Below are positions 16,072-25,316 of a stretch of 64,000 nt of DNA, piece after piece. This stretch comes from Nocardioides currus (GTDB lineage: Bacteria > Actinomycetota > Actinomycetes > Propionibacteriales > Nocardioidaceae): positions 124,001 through 188,000 of the forward strand of contig NZ_PYXZ01000008.1 in the NCBI RefSeq assembly GCF_003057875.1. Direction: 5' to 3'. Below the pieces are notes generated by a model. It did not search any database. It was not told the DNA's origin and was given only the letters and a program-made list of their open reading frames with translations. The position numbers and the translations under genes were made by a program. Numbering within the stretch: the first letter of the stretch is position 1; each line of letters starts with the position of its first letter.

Positions 16072-16659
16072 GTGGAGTTCGAGGACGTCGTACGCCGCCG
16101 GCGGATGGTGCGCAGGTATGCCGAGCGTCCCGTCGACCCCGCCGTGGTCGACCGGATGCTCGACCACGCCGTCCGCGCACCCAGCGCTGGCTTCACCCAG
16201 GGCTGGGCGTTCCTCGTCCTCGACACCCCGTCCGACGTGGCGCTCTTCTGGGAGGCCACCTCGCCCGAGCCCGACGCCAGCAACCGGTGGCTGGACGGGA
16301 TGCGCACCGCCCCGGTCGTGATCGTGCCGATGTCGGACAAGGGCGCCTACCTCGACCGCTACGACGAGTCCGACAAGAGGACGCACGACTGGCCCGTGCC
16401 GTACTGGCACATGGACACCGCGATGGCCTCCCTGCTGATCCTGCAGACCGCCGTCGACGAGGGGTTGGGCGCCTGCTTCTTCGGCGTCCCGGGCGCCCGG
16501 ACCGGTGCGTTCCGCGAGGCCTTCGGCGTCCCGGACCACCTCAAGCCCATCGGCGCGATCACGGTCGGCCACCGGGTCGCCGACACCGGCAGCCCGGGCT
16601 CGCCGGCCCGTCGGCCGCGGCGCACCGACGTGGTCCACCGCGGCCGCTTCCGGGAATGA
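16072..16659 (+). CDS. Nitroreductase family protein
   Basis: A 195-residue FMN-dependent nitroreductase-like protein. It has an early [14 protein letters not shown] segment and [10 protein letters not shown], which form part of the FMN phosphate site. [21 protein letters not shown] is the dimer-interface helix, followed by GACFFGVP. The GTG start at 16072 gives the canonical V-E-F-E-D-V-V opening. Close relatives in actinobacteria are annotated only generally; some reduce nitroaromatics or F420/FMN-linked substrates. It is divergent from cds1 and followed by an Old Yellow Enzyme gene, so a small flavoenzyme/redox cluster is plausible. Confidence 0.88.
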   Translation: MEFEDVVRRRRMVRRYAERPVDPAVVDRMLDHAVRAPSAGFTQGWAFLVLDTPSDVALFWEATSPEPDASNRWLDGMRTAPVVIVPMSDKGAYLDRYDESDKRTHDWPVPYWHMDTAMASLLILQTAVDEGLGACFFGVPGARTGAFREAFGVPDHLKPIGAITVGHRVADTGSPGSPARRPRRTDVVHRGRFRE

Positions 16660-16723
16660 CTCGGGCCGCCGCCTCCTTGCACCTGGTGAAGGAATCAACC
16701 AAGTCGTCGAGGAGAGGACACCC

Positions 16724-17797
16724 GTGTCCAAGGCATTCGAACCGATCACCGTGGGCAGCTGGACGCTGCCCCAGCGCTTCGTGATGGCGCCCCTGACCCG
16801 CAACCGCGCGAAGGGCACCGTCCCCGGCGAGCTCAACGCGGAGTACTACGGCCAGCGCGCCGGGGCCGGACTGATCATCACCGAGGGCTCCCAGCCCAGC
16901 GCGGTCGGCCAGGGCTACCTCGACACCCCCGGCTTCCACACCCCCGAGCAGCTCGCCGGCTGGAGCAAGGTCGCCGAGGCCGTGCACGCCGACGGCGGGC
17001 ACGTGGTCGCCCAGCTGATGCACGTCGGACGGGTCGCCCACCCCGACAACAAGGGCGGGCTCGAGTCCGTCGCGCCGAGCGCGCTGCCCGCCGACGGGAA
17101 GATGGTGACCGCCGAGGGCCAGGTCGACATGCCGACCCCGCGCGCCCTCGAGACGGACGAGATCCCCGGTGTGGTCCAGGAGTTCGTGACCGCCGCCCGC
17201 AACGCGGTCGACGCCGGTCTCGACGGGGTCGAGGTGCACGCCGCCAACGGCTACCTGATCCACCAGTTCCTCGGGCAGTCCTCCAACACCCGCACCGACG
17301 CGTACGGCGGGTCGCCGGCCGCTCACGCCCGCTTCGCCGTCGAGGTGACCCGGGCCGTGGCCGCGGAGATCGGCGCCGACCGCGTCGGCATCCGCATCTC
17401 GCCGGCCCACAACATCCAGGGTGTGCTGGAGGAGGACGAGGCGTTCACGACGGCGACCTACGAGGCGCTGCTCGACGGCATCAAGGACCTCGGGCTGGCC
17501 TACCTCAGCATCCTCGCCGACCCGCGCAGCCCGCTGGTCGCCGACCTCCGAGCCCGCTTCGGCGGCCCGGTCATGCTCAACTCCGGCTTCGGCTCGGTCA
17601 CCGACCTCGAGGCCGTCGAGACGATCCTCGCCGACGACCTGGGCGACCTCGTCGCCGTCGGTCGCGAGTTCCTGGCCAACCCCGACCTCGCGCGACGCTG
17701 GCGCACCGGGGCGGAGCTCAACGAGCCGGACCAGGACACCTTCTACGGCGGTGGCGCCGAGGGCTACACCGACTACCCGACGCTCGAGGCCAGCTGA
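16724..17797 (+). CDS. Old Yellow Enzyme family ene-reductase (NADH:flavin oxidoreductase)
   Basis: A 357-residue FMN-binding TIM barrel. It opens with [22 protein letters not shown] and contains the active-site segment [20 protein letters not shown] and the [10 protein letters not shown] motif. It closes with a phosphate loop around [14 protein letters not shown] and the family signature DFYGG/YTDYP-like end. Such enzymes reduce activated C=C bonds using NAD(P)H. The GTG start at 16724 has a strong upstream site (GGAGAGGA). Its TGA overlaps the ATG of the downstream quinone reductase (TGATG), so the two reductases are co-translated and may share electrophile detoxification duties. Confidence 0.93.
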   Translation: MSKAFEPITVGSWTLPQRFVMAPLTRNRAKGTVPGELNAEYYGQRAGAGLIITEGSQPSAVGQGYLDTPGFHTPEQLAGWSKVAEAVHADGGHVVAQLMHVGRVAHPDNKGGLESVAPSALPADGKMVTAEGQVDMPTPRALETDEIPGVVQEFVTAARNAVDAGLDGVEVHAANGYLIHQFLGQSSNTRTDAYGGSPAAHARFAVEVTRAVAAEIGADRVGIRISPAHNIQGVLEEDEAFTTATYEALLDGIKDLGLAYLSILADPRSPLVADLRARFGGPVMLNSGFGSVTDLEAVETILADDLGDLVAVGREFLANPDLARRWRTGAELNEPDQDTFYGGGAEGYTDYPTLEAS

Positions 17798-18822
17798 TGC
17801 GCGCCGTCGTCTACACGGAGAGCGGCGACGCCTCCGTCCTCGACGTCGTCGAGCGCGAGGTGGCCGAGCCCCGCCCCGGTGAGGTGCGGGTGCGCATCGT
17901 CCGCGCCGGGGTCAACCCCACCGACTGGAAGTTCCGCGCCGGCGGCATGGGCGAGCTGGCCTTCCCCGAGATCGTGCCGGGCCAGGACGGCGCCGGCGTC
18001 GTGGACGCGGTCGGCGAGGGCGTCGACACGTTCGCCGTCGGCGACCGGGTCTGGACGATGCTCGCGCAGCACACCCGTCCCGGGGGTACGGCGCAGGAGC
18101 TGGTCGTGCTCCCCGTCGCCAACCTGACCCCGCTGCCCGACGGCGCGAGCTTCGACGTCGGCGCCTCGCTCGGGGTGCCGGCCGTGACCGCCCACCGCGC
18201 CCTGACCACCTCCGAGGACGGGCCCGACCGGCTCGCCCCCGGAGCGATGGCCGGGCTCACCGTGCTCGTCGCGGGTGGCGCCGGTGCCGTCGGCAACGCC
18301 GCGATCCAGCTCGCGCGCTGGGCCGGCGCCACGGTCATCACGACGATCAGCAGCGACGACAAGGCTGTCCTCGCCACGGCGGCGGGCGCCCAGCACGTCG
18401 TCAACTACCACGACGGCGACACGGTGGAGGCGATCCGGGCGGTGGCCCCGGACGGCGTCGACATCGTCGTCGAGGTGGCCCCGGCGCAGAACCTGCGCCT
18501 CGACGTGCAGGTCATCAAGCCGCGCGGCACCATCGCGATCTACGCCAACAACGGCGGCGACGACGTGGCCCTGAGCGTGCGGGAGACGTTCTCCACCAAC
18601 GCGCGCTTCCAGTGGGTGCTGCTCTACACCGTCGGCGACGCCGCACTGCGGGCCGCGGCCGAGGACATCACCGCCGCCCTGGTCGACGGCGCGTTCGGCG
18701 TCGGCGAGGAGCACGGGCTCCCCCTCCACCACTACCCGCTGACCGAGACCGCACTGGCCCACGCCGCGGTCGAGGACGGCGCGGTGGGCAAGGTGCTGCT
18801 CGAGGTGACCGACGCCGACTAG
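17797..18822 (+). CDS. Zinc-independent NADPH:quinone reductase (MDR family)
   Basis: A 341-residue medium-chain dehydrogenase/reductase of the quinone oxidoreductase group. The N-terminal GroES-like domain carries RAGVNPTDWKFRAG and PGQDGAGVVDAVGEGV. The Rossmann domain has VLVAGGAGAVGNAAIQLARW. The structural and catalytic zinc cysteines of alcohol dehydrogenases are absent, as expected for this subgroup. It overlaps the Old Yellow Enzyme gene by one base. Its likely role is NADPH-dependent reduction of quinones or reactive enones. Confidence 0.92.
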   Translation: MRAVVYTESGDASVLDVVEREVAEPRPGEVRVRIVRAGVNPTDWKFRAGGMGELAFPEIVPGQDGAGVVDAVGEGVDTFAVGDRVWTMLAQHTRPGGTAQELVVLPVANLTPLPDGASFDVGASLGVPAVTAHRALTTSEDGPDRLAPGAMAGLTVLVAGGAGAVGNAAIQLARWAGATVITTISSDDKAVLATAAGAQHVVNYHDGDTVEAIRAVAPDGVDIVVEVAPAQNLRLDVQVIKPRGTIAIYANNGGDDVALSVRETFSTNARFQWVLLYTVGDAALRAAAEDITAALVDGAFGVGEEHGLPLHHYPLTETALAHAAVEDGAVGKVLLEVTDAD

Positions 18823-18831
18823 GTTCGGCGC

Positions 18832-20163
18832 ATGGCTCAACCACGCGACCGGGTCGTCGACAAGCTCCAGGCCCTGGTCCGGATCCCGACCGTCTCCGAC
18901 CGGGATCCGGACCGTGTCGACGCCGCCGTCTTCGACCGGCTGCTCGACGAGCTCCGGGCGCAGTTCCCCCGACTGCACGAGTCCCTGGAGCTGACCCGCG
19001 TGGGCACCCACGGGCTCCTGTTCCGATGGGCCGGCACCGGCGACGAGCGTCCGGTCGTGCTGATGGCGCACCTCGACGTGGTGCCGGTCGACGAGAGCGC
19101 ACCGTGGCAGCACCCGCCCTTCGGCGGCGAGATCCACGGCGGCTCGATCTGGGGCCGCGGCACCCTCGACGACAAGGGCTGCGTCGTGGCGATCTGCGAG
19201 GCGGTCGAGCTGCTGCTGGAGGCCGGCGCGACCCCCGCCCAGGACGTCTGGCTGTCCTTCGGCTGCGACGAGGAGGTCAGCGGCACGGCGGCGGTCGCGG
19301 CCGTCGAGGAGCTGCGCACGCGCGGCGTCACCCCGTGGTTCGTGCTCGACGAGGGCGGGGCGATCGCCCACCAGGCGTTCCCCGGCGTCGAGCCGCCGCT
19401 CGGCGTCATCGGGGTGACCGAGAAGGGCACCACGAGCGTCGAGCTGGTCGCCGAGGGCCGGGGCGGGCACGCGTCCACCCCGGCACGCAACGGACCGACG
19501 GCGCGGATCGCCCGGGCGATCCTGCGGATCGAGAAGAGCCCCTTCCCCGCGTCCGCCCCCGAACCGACGCTGGAGCTGCTGCGGCGGCTGGCGCCGTACC
19601 TCCCTGCGCCCGTGCGGCCCGTCGCCCGCAACGCCGACCGGATCACGCCGCTGGTCACCAAGGCACTGTTGGCCGCCGGCCCGGAAGCCGCCGCGATGAC
19701 CCGCACCACCGTCGCCGCGACGACGCTGTCGGGCAGCCCCGCCCTCAACGTGATCGCGAGCAGCGCCCGCGCCGGGCTGAACATCCGGATCATGGTCGGG
19801 GACACCGTGGCCGGCGTGCTCGACCACCTGCGCCGGGCGATCCGGGACGACGACATCCGCATCGAGGTCGTCGAGCAGGGCGAGCCGTCGCCGGTCTCGC
19901 CGATGGACGAGGCGTTCCGACTGCTGGAGCAGACGATCCTGTCGGTCTTTCCCGACGCGGTGCCCACTCCCTACGTCATGATGGCCGCCACCGACTCGCG
20001 CCACTTCACGCAGATCAGCGAGCGGGTCTACCGCTTCGCCCCCTTCCGGATGACCAAGGCCCAGCGCGAGGCCATCCACTCCTACGACGAACACCTCGGG
20101 ATCCGTGACCTCATCGACGGGGTCGCCTGGTATCGCACCCTGATCGAGAGGCTCCCGAGATGA
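18832..20163 (+). CDS. M20 family metallopeptidase/dipeptidase
   Basis: A 443-residue M20 peptidase. VVLMAHLDVVPVD holds the first metal His and catalytic Asp, WGRGTLDDKG the bridging Asp, and FGCDEEVSGTAA the Glu pair (general base and ligand). The dimerisation/lid domain carries GRGGHASTPARNGP, and a C-terminal ATDSRHF supplies the last His. The group includes carboxypeptidases and dipeptidases (CPG70/PepT-like). The stop overlaps the MFS gene by 4 bp. It begins 9 bp after the quinone reductase stop, so it may belong to the same transcript. Confidence 0.92.
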   Translation: MAQPRDRVVDKLQALVRIPTVSDRDPDRVDAAVFDRLLDELRAQFPRLHESLELTRVGTHGLLFRWAGTGDERPVVLMAHLDVVPVDESAPWQHPPFGGEIHGGSIWGRGTLDDKGCVVAICEAVELLLEAGATPAQDVWLSFGCDEEVSGTAAVAAVEELRTRGVTPWFVLDEGGAIAHQAFPGVEPPLGVIGVTEKGTTSVELVAEGRGGHASTPARNGPTARIARAILRIEKSPFPASAPEPTLELLRRLAPYLPAPVRPVARNADRITPLVTKALLAAGPEAAAMTRTTVAATTLSGSPALNVIASSARAGLNIRIMVGDTVAGVLDHLRRAIRDDDIRIEVVEQGEPSPVSPMDEAFRLLEQTILSVFPDAVPTPYVMMAATDSRHFTQISERVYRFAPFRMTKAQREAIHSYDEHLGIRDLIDGVAWYRTLIERLPR

Positions 20164-21593
20164 CGACCACCACCCCCGAGCGGCCCGGGGTCGGCACCCA
20201 CCTGTTCCGGATCGTCGGCTTCCTCGTCTGCGTCGAGATCGCCAGCGGGATCCTGCAGGGCTACTACACGCCGATCTTCAGCGACATCGCCGACCACCTC
20301 GACATCGCGGACGCCGACGTCAACTGGTTCGAGGCGGCGCAGCTGATCGTCAGCGCCCTGTGCGTGCCGCTGCTCGCCCGCCTCGGCGACCTGATCGGGC
20401 ACCGCAACGTGCTGCTGATCTCAACGGCGATCACCGCGCTCGGGTCGTGGATCCTGGCGTTCGCCCCGTCGTTCACGACCTTCCTGATCGGCTGGGCGAT
20501 CCAGGGGGCCTACGTCGTGTGGCTGCCGCTCGAGGTCGCGATCATCCATCGGCGTACGGCGGACACCGGGCGCCAGGGCCTCCTCACGCGCCGCGCGGCG
20601 GCGATCCTGGTCGGCGCGCTCGAGCTGGCGGTCATCATCGGCGCGCTCACGTCCGGCGCCCTGGTCGAGTCGACGTCGATGACGGTGCTGCTCAGCCTGC
20701 CGGCCATCGCCGTGACGGTCTGCTTCGTGGTGATCTGGTTCGGCATCGAGGACCTGCCCGGGCGGTCCGAGGGCGGCATCGACTGGATCGGCTTCACCCT
20801 CATCACCGGCGCCCTCGGGGTGCTGATGGCCGGGCTGATCGTGGTCCGCCTCGAGGGCCCCGGCTCGATCCTCGCCTGGCTGCTGGTCGTCGGCGGTCTG
20901 GTGCTCGTCGTGCCGTTCGTGCGAGCGGAGCGGCGGATCGCCGAGCCGCTGATCGACGTCGACCTGATCGCCACCCGCGCCCAGTGGCCGGTGCAGCTGA
21001 CCGCATTCCTCTTCGGCATGTCCGTGCTGGGCGCGCAGATCCCGCTGTCGACCTTCGCCCGCACCGATCCCGACACGGTCGGCTACGGCCTCGGCGCCGA
21101 CGCCGGGTTCGTCTCCACCCTGATCGGCGTCTACGTCGTCAGCCTCGCGATCGGCGCCTTCACGCTCCCGCTGACCTCACGCACCCTCACCGCCCGTGGC
21201 GCCCTGATCGCGAGCTCGGTGCTCGTCGCGATCGGCTACGCGCTGTGGATCCCGTTCCACGACACGACCACCCAGGCGCTCATCAACATGGGCGTCGCCG
21301 GCATCGGGTCGGGTGCGCTCGTCGCGGCGCTGCCCGCGGCCGCCGCGGCCGCCGCGCCGCCCGACCGCACCGGCTTCGCGACCGGCATGACCAACGCGAC
21401 CAAGACCGTGGGCGGGGCGATCGCCTCCTCGATCTTCGCGATCGCGCTCGCCTCCACCGGCTCCCTCGGCGACCCGACCGAGGGGCACGCCCCGCTCAGC
21501 GGCTACCTCACGGTCTGGGCGGTCTGCTCGGTCGCGGCGCTGTGCGCGGCGGTGGCCCTCCTCGCCGTACCCAAGACTGCTTTCGGCGATTGA
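20160..21593 (+). CDS. MFS transporter
   Basis: A 477-residue integral membrane transporter of the major facilitator superfamily. It has about 12-14 hydrophobic segments and the loop 2-3 motif LLARLGDLIGHRNVLLI typical of drug:H+ antiporters (DHA2-like arrangement). The ATG overlaps the preceding peptidase stop by 4 bp (ATGA). The substrate cannot be told from sequence; coupling to a peptidase could mean export or uptake of peptides, amino acids or drugs. Confidence 0.9.
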   Translation: MTTTTPERPGVGTHLFRIVGFLVCVEIASGILQGYYTPIFSDIADHLDIADADVNWFEAAQLIVSALCVPLLARLGDLIGHRNVLLISTAITALGSWILAFAPSFTTFLIGWAIQGAYVVWLPLEVAIIHRRTADTGRQGLLTRRAAAILVGALELAVIIGALTSGALVESTSMTVLLSLPAIAVTVCFVVIWFGIEDLPGRSEGGIDWIGFTLITGALGVLMAGLIVVRLEGPGSILAWLLVVGGLVLVVPFVRAERRIAEPLIDVDLIATRAQWPVQLTAFLFGMSVLGAQIPLSTFARTDPDTVGYGLGADAGFVSTLIGVYVVSLAIGAFTLPLTSRTLTARGALIASSVLVAIGYALWIPFHDTTTQALINMGVAGIGSGALVAALPAAAAAAAPPDRTGFATGMTNATKTVGGAIASSIFAIALASTGSLGDPTEGHAPLSGYLTVWAVCSVAALCAAVALLAVPKTAFGD

Positions 21594-21616
21594 CCCCGGC
21601 TGCTTGGATGGCAGGC

Positions 21617-22393
21617 ATGACCACCTCCAGCAAGGCCACCGACCTCCTCGCGCTCCACCACGCTCCCGAGCTCCTCACCGTCGTCAACGTCTGGGACGCG
21701 ATCAGCGCCAAGGTCGTCAGCGACACCGAGGGCACCAAGGCACTGGCCACCGCCAGCCACTCGATCGCCGCGACCCTGGGCTACCCCGACGGCGAGGTCA
21801 TCCCCGTCGAGGAGATGATCGACATGTGCCGGCGCATCGTCGAGCACACGTCGCTGCCGGTCAGCGCCGACCTCGAGGGCGGGTACGGCGACGCCGCCGA
21901 CACCGTCCGCCGCGCGATCGGCGTCGGGGTGGTCGGCTGCAACCTGGAGGACCAGATGAAGCCGCTCGCCGAGGCGGCCAAGCAGGTGGAGTCCGTGATG
22001 GCCGCGGCCGCCGCGGAGGGCGTGCCCGACTTCGTCCTCAACGCCCGCACCGACGCCTTCCACCTCGGCCGTGAGCGCGACCGGGGCGAGGTGCTCGCCG
22101 ACGCGGTCGAGCGCGGCAAGGCGTTCCTCGACGCCGGCGCGCCGGTCGTCTTCGTGCCGGCGATCCTCACCGAGGAGGAGATCGTGACGCTGGTCGAGGC
22201 CTACGGCCCGCAGCGGCTGACCACCATCGCCATCCCCGGCACCCCGTCGCTCGCGCGGCAGCAGGAGCTCGGCGTCGCGCGGGTGTCCCACGGTCCGCTC
22301 TCGCAGAACGTCGCCCTGACGGCGCTGCAGGAGCTGGTCGAGGAGGTCCAGCGCGGCGGCGGCGTGCCGAAGACGATGCGGATCCTGAACTGA
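21617..22393 (+). CDS. Isocitrate lyase/PEP mutase family protein
   Basis: A 258-residue member of the isocitrate lyase/PEP phosphonomutase superfamily. It shows LTVVNVWDAISAKVV (phosphate/carboxylate binding), SADLEGGYGD (metal-binding acidic cluster), VGCNLEDQ and NARTDAFHLG. It lacks the KKCGH loop of true isocitrate lyases, which places it with the 2-methylisocitrate lyase/oxaloacetate-hydrolase-like branch of unknown substrate. The ATG at 21617 was preferred; an in-frame ATG nine bases upstream is possible. The gene stands 23 bp after the MFS stop. Confidence 0.85.
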   Translation: MTTSSKATDLLALHHAPELLTVVNVWDAISAKVVSDTEGTKALATASHSIAATLGYPDGEVIPVEEMIDMCRRIVEHTSLPVSADLEGGYGDAADTVRRAIGVGVVGCNLEDQMKPLAEAAKQVESVMAAAAAEGVPDFVLNARTDAFHLGRERDRGEVLADAVERGKAFLDAGAPVVFVPAILTEEEIVTLVEAYGPQRLTTIAIPGTPSLARQQELGVARVSHGPLSQNVALTALQELVEEVQRGGGVPKTMRILN

Positions 22394-22427
22394 CGGCCAG
22401 CCGGATCAGATCGTCGCGGTCTGCGCA

Positions 22428-22490
22428 ACGTCCGACGATGCGGTCGCCCACACCGCCGCATCGTCGGACGTCCCGCGTGACGTCCGACGA
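22428..22490. repeat. 44-bp palindromic element plus a half copy
   Basis: A full copy at 22428-22471 has a 16-bp perfect inverted repeat (ACGTCCGACGATGCGG ... CCGCATCGTCGGACGT), the longest stem of any copy in this window. The left half recurs at 22480-22490. They lie between the convergent PEP mutase-family and MOSC genes, the same type of setting as the copies at 11.1 kb, so transcription termination is one possible role. Confidence 0.85.
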
Positions 22491-22501
22491 AGTGGTCGCG
22501 C

Positions 22502-23164
22502 CTACCCCCGCCGCGCCAGCGCGCGCATGAAGTGGCCGCGGCTCTCGTCGTCGAGGTCGTCGTGGGTGAGCGCCGAGCGCATCTCGTCGAGGTCGCCCAT
22601 CCACGCGGCCAGGAGCGAGGGGACCAGCAGGCCCGAACCGGAGCGGGCGACGGCGATCGCGTCGCCGGGGCGGATCACCCCGGGCTCGACGACGGCGAGG
22701 TAGGTCCCGGCCCGACCCCGGGCGGCGAAGCGCCGGACCCAGCCCCGCTCACCCATCCGCGCGGCGAAGTTGGCGCACGGGACCCGGGGAGCGCTGACGC
22801 GCAGCACCGCACTCCCGACGGTCCAGACATCGCCGTACGTCGAGGCGTCGACGTCGAGGCCGGTGGTGGTGATGTTCTCGCCGAACATCCCGTCGGGCAG
22901 GTCCCGGTCGAGCTCGCGCCCCCAGTGGTCGAGCTCCTCGCGGGCCACGGCGTAGACCGCCTGGTCGGCACCGCCGTGGTGGCGGCCGCTGCCGATGAAG
23001 TCGCCGGCCACGCCCGAGACCCCCGACCCGTCGGCGGCGCGTCGCTTGGGACCGGGGTCGGCGACCTCGATCTGCGGCACCGGCACCTTGATGATGCCCG
23101 TGGGGGTCGGCTTGGCCGAGCGCGGGGACGGCGAGCCGACGTTGACGGAGAGCACGGAGGACAT
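22502..23164 (-). CDS. MOSC domain protein (YiiM-like)
   Basis: A 220-residue MOSC-domain protein. It has an N-terminal SVNVGSPSP start, a central DWGRELDRDLPDGMFGENIT-like block, and the conserved cysteine in PRVPCANFAARMG, where MOSC proteins bind molybdenum cofactor sulfur. Relatives of E. coli YiiM confer resistance to N-hydroxylated base analogues by reducing them with the molybdenum cofactor. The GRAGTYLAVVEPGVIRPGD segment is typical of this group. It is monocistronic as seen here. Confidence 0.87.
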   Translation of the reverse strand: MSSVLSVNVGSPSPRSAKPTPTGIIKVPVPQIEVADPGPKRRAADGSGVSGVAGDFIGSGRHHGGADQAVYAVAREELDHWGRELDRDLPDGMFGENITTTGLDVDASTYGDVWTVGSAVLRVSAPRVPCANFAARMGERGWVRRFAARGRAGTYLAVVEPGVIRPGDAIAVARSGSGLLVPSLLAAWMGDLDEMRSALTHDDLDDESRGHFMRALARRG

Positions 23165-23221
23165 GTCACGAGCCTAGGGACGCCGGGCAGGCTTGAGCCC
23201 GCGATTTATGGTGGAAGGGTC

Positions 23222-23779
23222 ATGAGCACGGACGAGCCACGCGACACCAGCCACCACGAGAAGGCGCGCGACGCGCGCACCGGCCAGTCGGCGTCCGCTG
23301 CGCGCATCAGGTTCCAGTCGCAGTGGGTCGAGGAGCAGCTGCGCATCGCGCAGGAGCGCGGCGACTTCGACGACCTGCCCGGAGCGGGCAAGCCGATCGA
23401 GGGTCTCGGCGGAGAGCACGACCCCGACTGGTGGCTCAAGAAGCTCGTCGAGCGCGAGCAGATCAGTGTCCTGCCGCCGGCGCTCGCGATCCGCAAGGAG
23501 GACGCGGAGCTGGCGCAGACGCTGGACCGGCTCCCCACCGAGCGCGAGGTGCGGCGCGAGGTCGAGGAGTTCAACGCGCGCGTGCGGCGTGCCCGCATGC
23601 AGCTCCAGGGCGGACCCCCGGTCATCACGCCAGAACGCGACCCCGAGGACGAGGTCGCGCTCTGGCACGAACGGCGAGAGACCAGACGGGCCGCCCAGCG
23701 CGCTGCGCTGCAGGAGCAGCAGGACGCGCAGCCGCGGCGCTGGTGGTTGCGCCGGTCGCGCCGGTCGAGGCGCAGCTAG
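23222..23779 (+). CDS. DUF1992 (DnaJC28-like) protein
   Basis: A 185-residue soluble protein with the DUF1992 signature: RIAQERGDFDDLPGAGKPIE, then a WWLKKLVEREQ helix and LPTEREVRREVEEFN. These proteins resemble the C-terminal part of the eukaryotic DnaJ homologue DNAJC28 but lack a J domain. Function is unknown. The C-terminus is highly basic (RRWWLRRSRRSRRS), which might contact nucleic acid or membrane. It converges on the lipoprotein gene with a 4-bp gap. Confidence 0.88.
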   Translation: MSTDEPRDTSHHEKARDARTGQSASAARIRFQSQWVEEQLRIAQERGDFDDLPGAGKPIEGLGGEHDPDWWLKKLVEREQISVLPPALAIRKEDAELAQTLDRLPTEREVRREVEEFNARVRRARMQLQGGPPVITPERDPEDEVALWHERRETRRAAQRAALQEQQDAQPRRWWLRRSRRSRRS

Positions 23780-23783
23780 TGGG

Positions 23784-24104
23784 TCAGCTGCCCGACATGC
23801 AGGCGACCATGTCCTCGGAGCCGAGGTCGGACAGCGCCTTGGTGTCGGCGTCGGACGGCTCGTAGTCCTCGTCCTTCTCGACCATCGCGTTGAGCGCCTC
23901 GTCGGACAGGTCGGAGTCGTGGAAGGCCTTGGCGACACACTCCGCCTGGTCCTTCGGCAGGCTGAAGTCCTCGCCGCCGATCTCGCCCCCCTCGGTCAGC
24001 ACGTCGGTGAGCTCGTCGACGGAGGGACGGCCCCCGCCGTCCCCGCCGCAGCCGGCGAGAAGAACTACCGTGGCCGCGACAGCGAGCCCCAGCTTCCTGG
24101 TCAT
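23784..24104 (-). CDS. Small secreted lipoprotein
   Basis: A 106-residue predicted lipoprotein. It has a short positively charged start, a hydrophobic segment and a lipobox ending at Cys19 (VVLLAGC), followed by a Gly-rich linker. The mature part is acidic, with two further cysteines (approximately residues 55 and 102) that could form a disulfide. The ATG at 24104 has a GGGGG ribosome site; earlier in-frame starts would hide the signal peptide. No family is recognised. Confidence 0.8.
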   Translation of the reverse strand: MTRKLGLAVAATVVLLAGCGGDGGGRPSVDELTDVLTEGGEIGGEDFSLPKDQAECVAKAFHDSDLSDEALNAMVEKDEDYEPSDADTKALSDLGSEDMVACMSGS

Positions 24105-24236
24105 GTGTGTCCCCCAGACGGATCGGGCCGGGTTGCTCCCGGCCTCCCGGGGGAAACCTAGCGGAGCCCCGAGACCGCTGTCTCGCGTGGGATCGGTCAT
24201 ATCGAGGACCGGTCGACGGCGGGTAGGTTCCGGCCC

Positions 24237-25316
24237 ATGCGATCAAGCAAGGACTTCTTCCGCCCCCTCGCCGTGGGCGCGCCACAGCCAGTCACGGAGA
24301 TCCCCGCCCGGCCCAGCCGGGCGATCCACTTCTTCGACCCGTCCAACGAGAAGATGGCCGCCAAGGTCCCCCAGATGGTCGGCTCCGTCGACGTGCTGCT
24401 CGGCAACCTCGAGGACGCCGTCAAGGCCGACAACAAGGAGGCCGCGCGCGCCGGCCTGGTGCGGATCGCGAAGGAGACCGCCGAACTCGGAGGGCAGAGC
24501 GGTCCGACGCAGCTGTGGACCCGGATCAACGCGCTCGACAGCCCGTGGGTGCTCGACGACCTGACGACGCTCGTCACCGAGATCGGGGACAAGCTCGACG
24601 TCATCATGGTGCCCAAGGTGCAGGGCGCCGAGGACATCCACTACGTCGACCGGCTCCTGGCGCAGCTCGAGGCGCGTGCCGGCCTCGAGCGACCGATCCT
24701 CGTGCACGCGATCCTCGAGACCGCGCGCGGCGTGGCCAACATCGAGGAGATCTGCGGCGCCTCGCCGCGCATGCAGGGCCTCTCGCTCGGCCCGGCCGAC
24801 CTCGCGGCCGACCGCCGGATGAAGACCACCCGCGTGGGGGGCGGCCACCCGGGTTACCTCGTGCGGTCGGACCCCGACCCCGACCAGCCCGACGCGCACC
24901 GCACGACCTACCAGCAGGACCTGTGGCACTACACGATCGCCCGCATGGTCGACGCCTGCGCGATGCACGGGATCTACCCCTACTACGGCCCGTTCGGCGA
25001 CATCGCCGACGTGGTCGCGTGCGAGGACCAGTTCCGCAACGCCTTCCTGCTCGGCTGCGTCGGCACCTGGAGCCTGCACCCCAAGCAGATCGAGATCGCC
25101 AACCGCGTCTTCGCCCCCAGCGCCGACGACATCCGCCACGCGCGCCGCGTGGTCGCCGCCATGGGTGACGGCACCGGTGCCGTGATGCTCGACGGCAAGA
25201 TGGAGGACGACGCGTCCCTCAAGCAGTGCCTGGTGATGGTCGAGCTCGCCGAGCAGCTGGCCGCGATCGACCCGAAGCTGAAGGCGGCCTACGACGCCGT
25301 GGAGGTGTCGGCATGA
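24237..25316 (+). CDS. HpcH/HpaI aldolase/citrate lyase-family CoA-ester lyase (first paralogue)
   Basis: A 359-residue CitE-like TIM barrel. Key segments are [34 protein letters not shown] (metal-binding Glu/Asp), [19 protein letters not shown] (catalytic Glu) and [13 protein letters not shown]. It is longer than typical CitE because of an insertion around residues 200-250. Family members cleave malyl-CoA, beta-methylmalyl-CoA or citramalyl-CoA. It overlaps the second CitE gene by 4 bp (ATGA). The pair resembles lyase plus thioesterase pairs of malyl-CoA metabolism, but the exact reaction is not determined. Confidence 0.87.
   Translation: MRSSKDFFRPLAVGAPQPVTEIPARPSRAIHFFDPSNEKMAAKVPQMVGSVDVLLGNLEDAVKADNKEAARAGLVRIAKETAELGGQSGPTQLWTRINALDSPWVLDDLTTLVTEIGDKLDVIMVPKVQGAEDIHYVDRLLAQLEARAGLERPILVHAILETARGVANIEEICGASPRMQGLSLGPADLAADRRMKTTRVGGGHPGYLVRSDPDPDQPDAHRTTYQQDLWHYTIARMVDACAMHGIYPYYGPFGDIADVVACEDQFRNAFLLGCVGTWSLHPKQIEIANRVFAPSADDIRHARRVVAAMGDGTGAVMLDGKMEDDASLKQCLVMVELAEQLAAIDPKLKAAYDAVEVSA

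Noticed and set aside
18832..20163. Second allantoate-type hydrolase linked to hut
   Set aside because: Its motifs fit M20 dipeptidase/carboxypeptidase groups and it is coupled to an MFS transporter rather than to hut genes.
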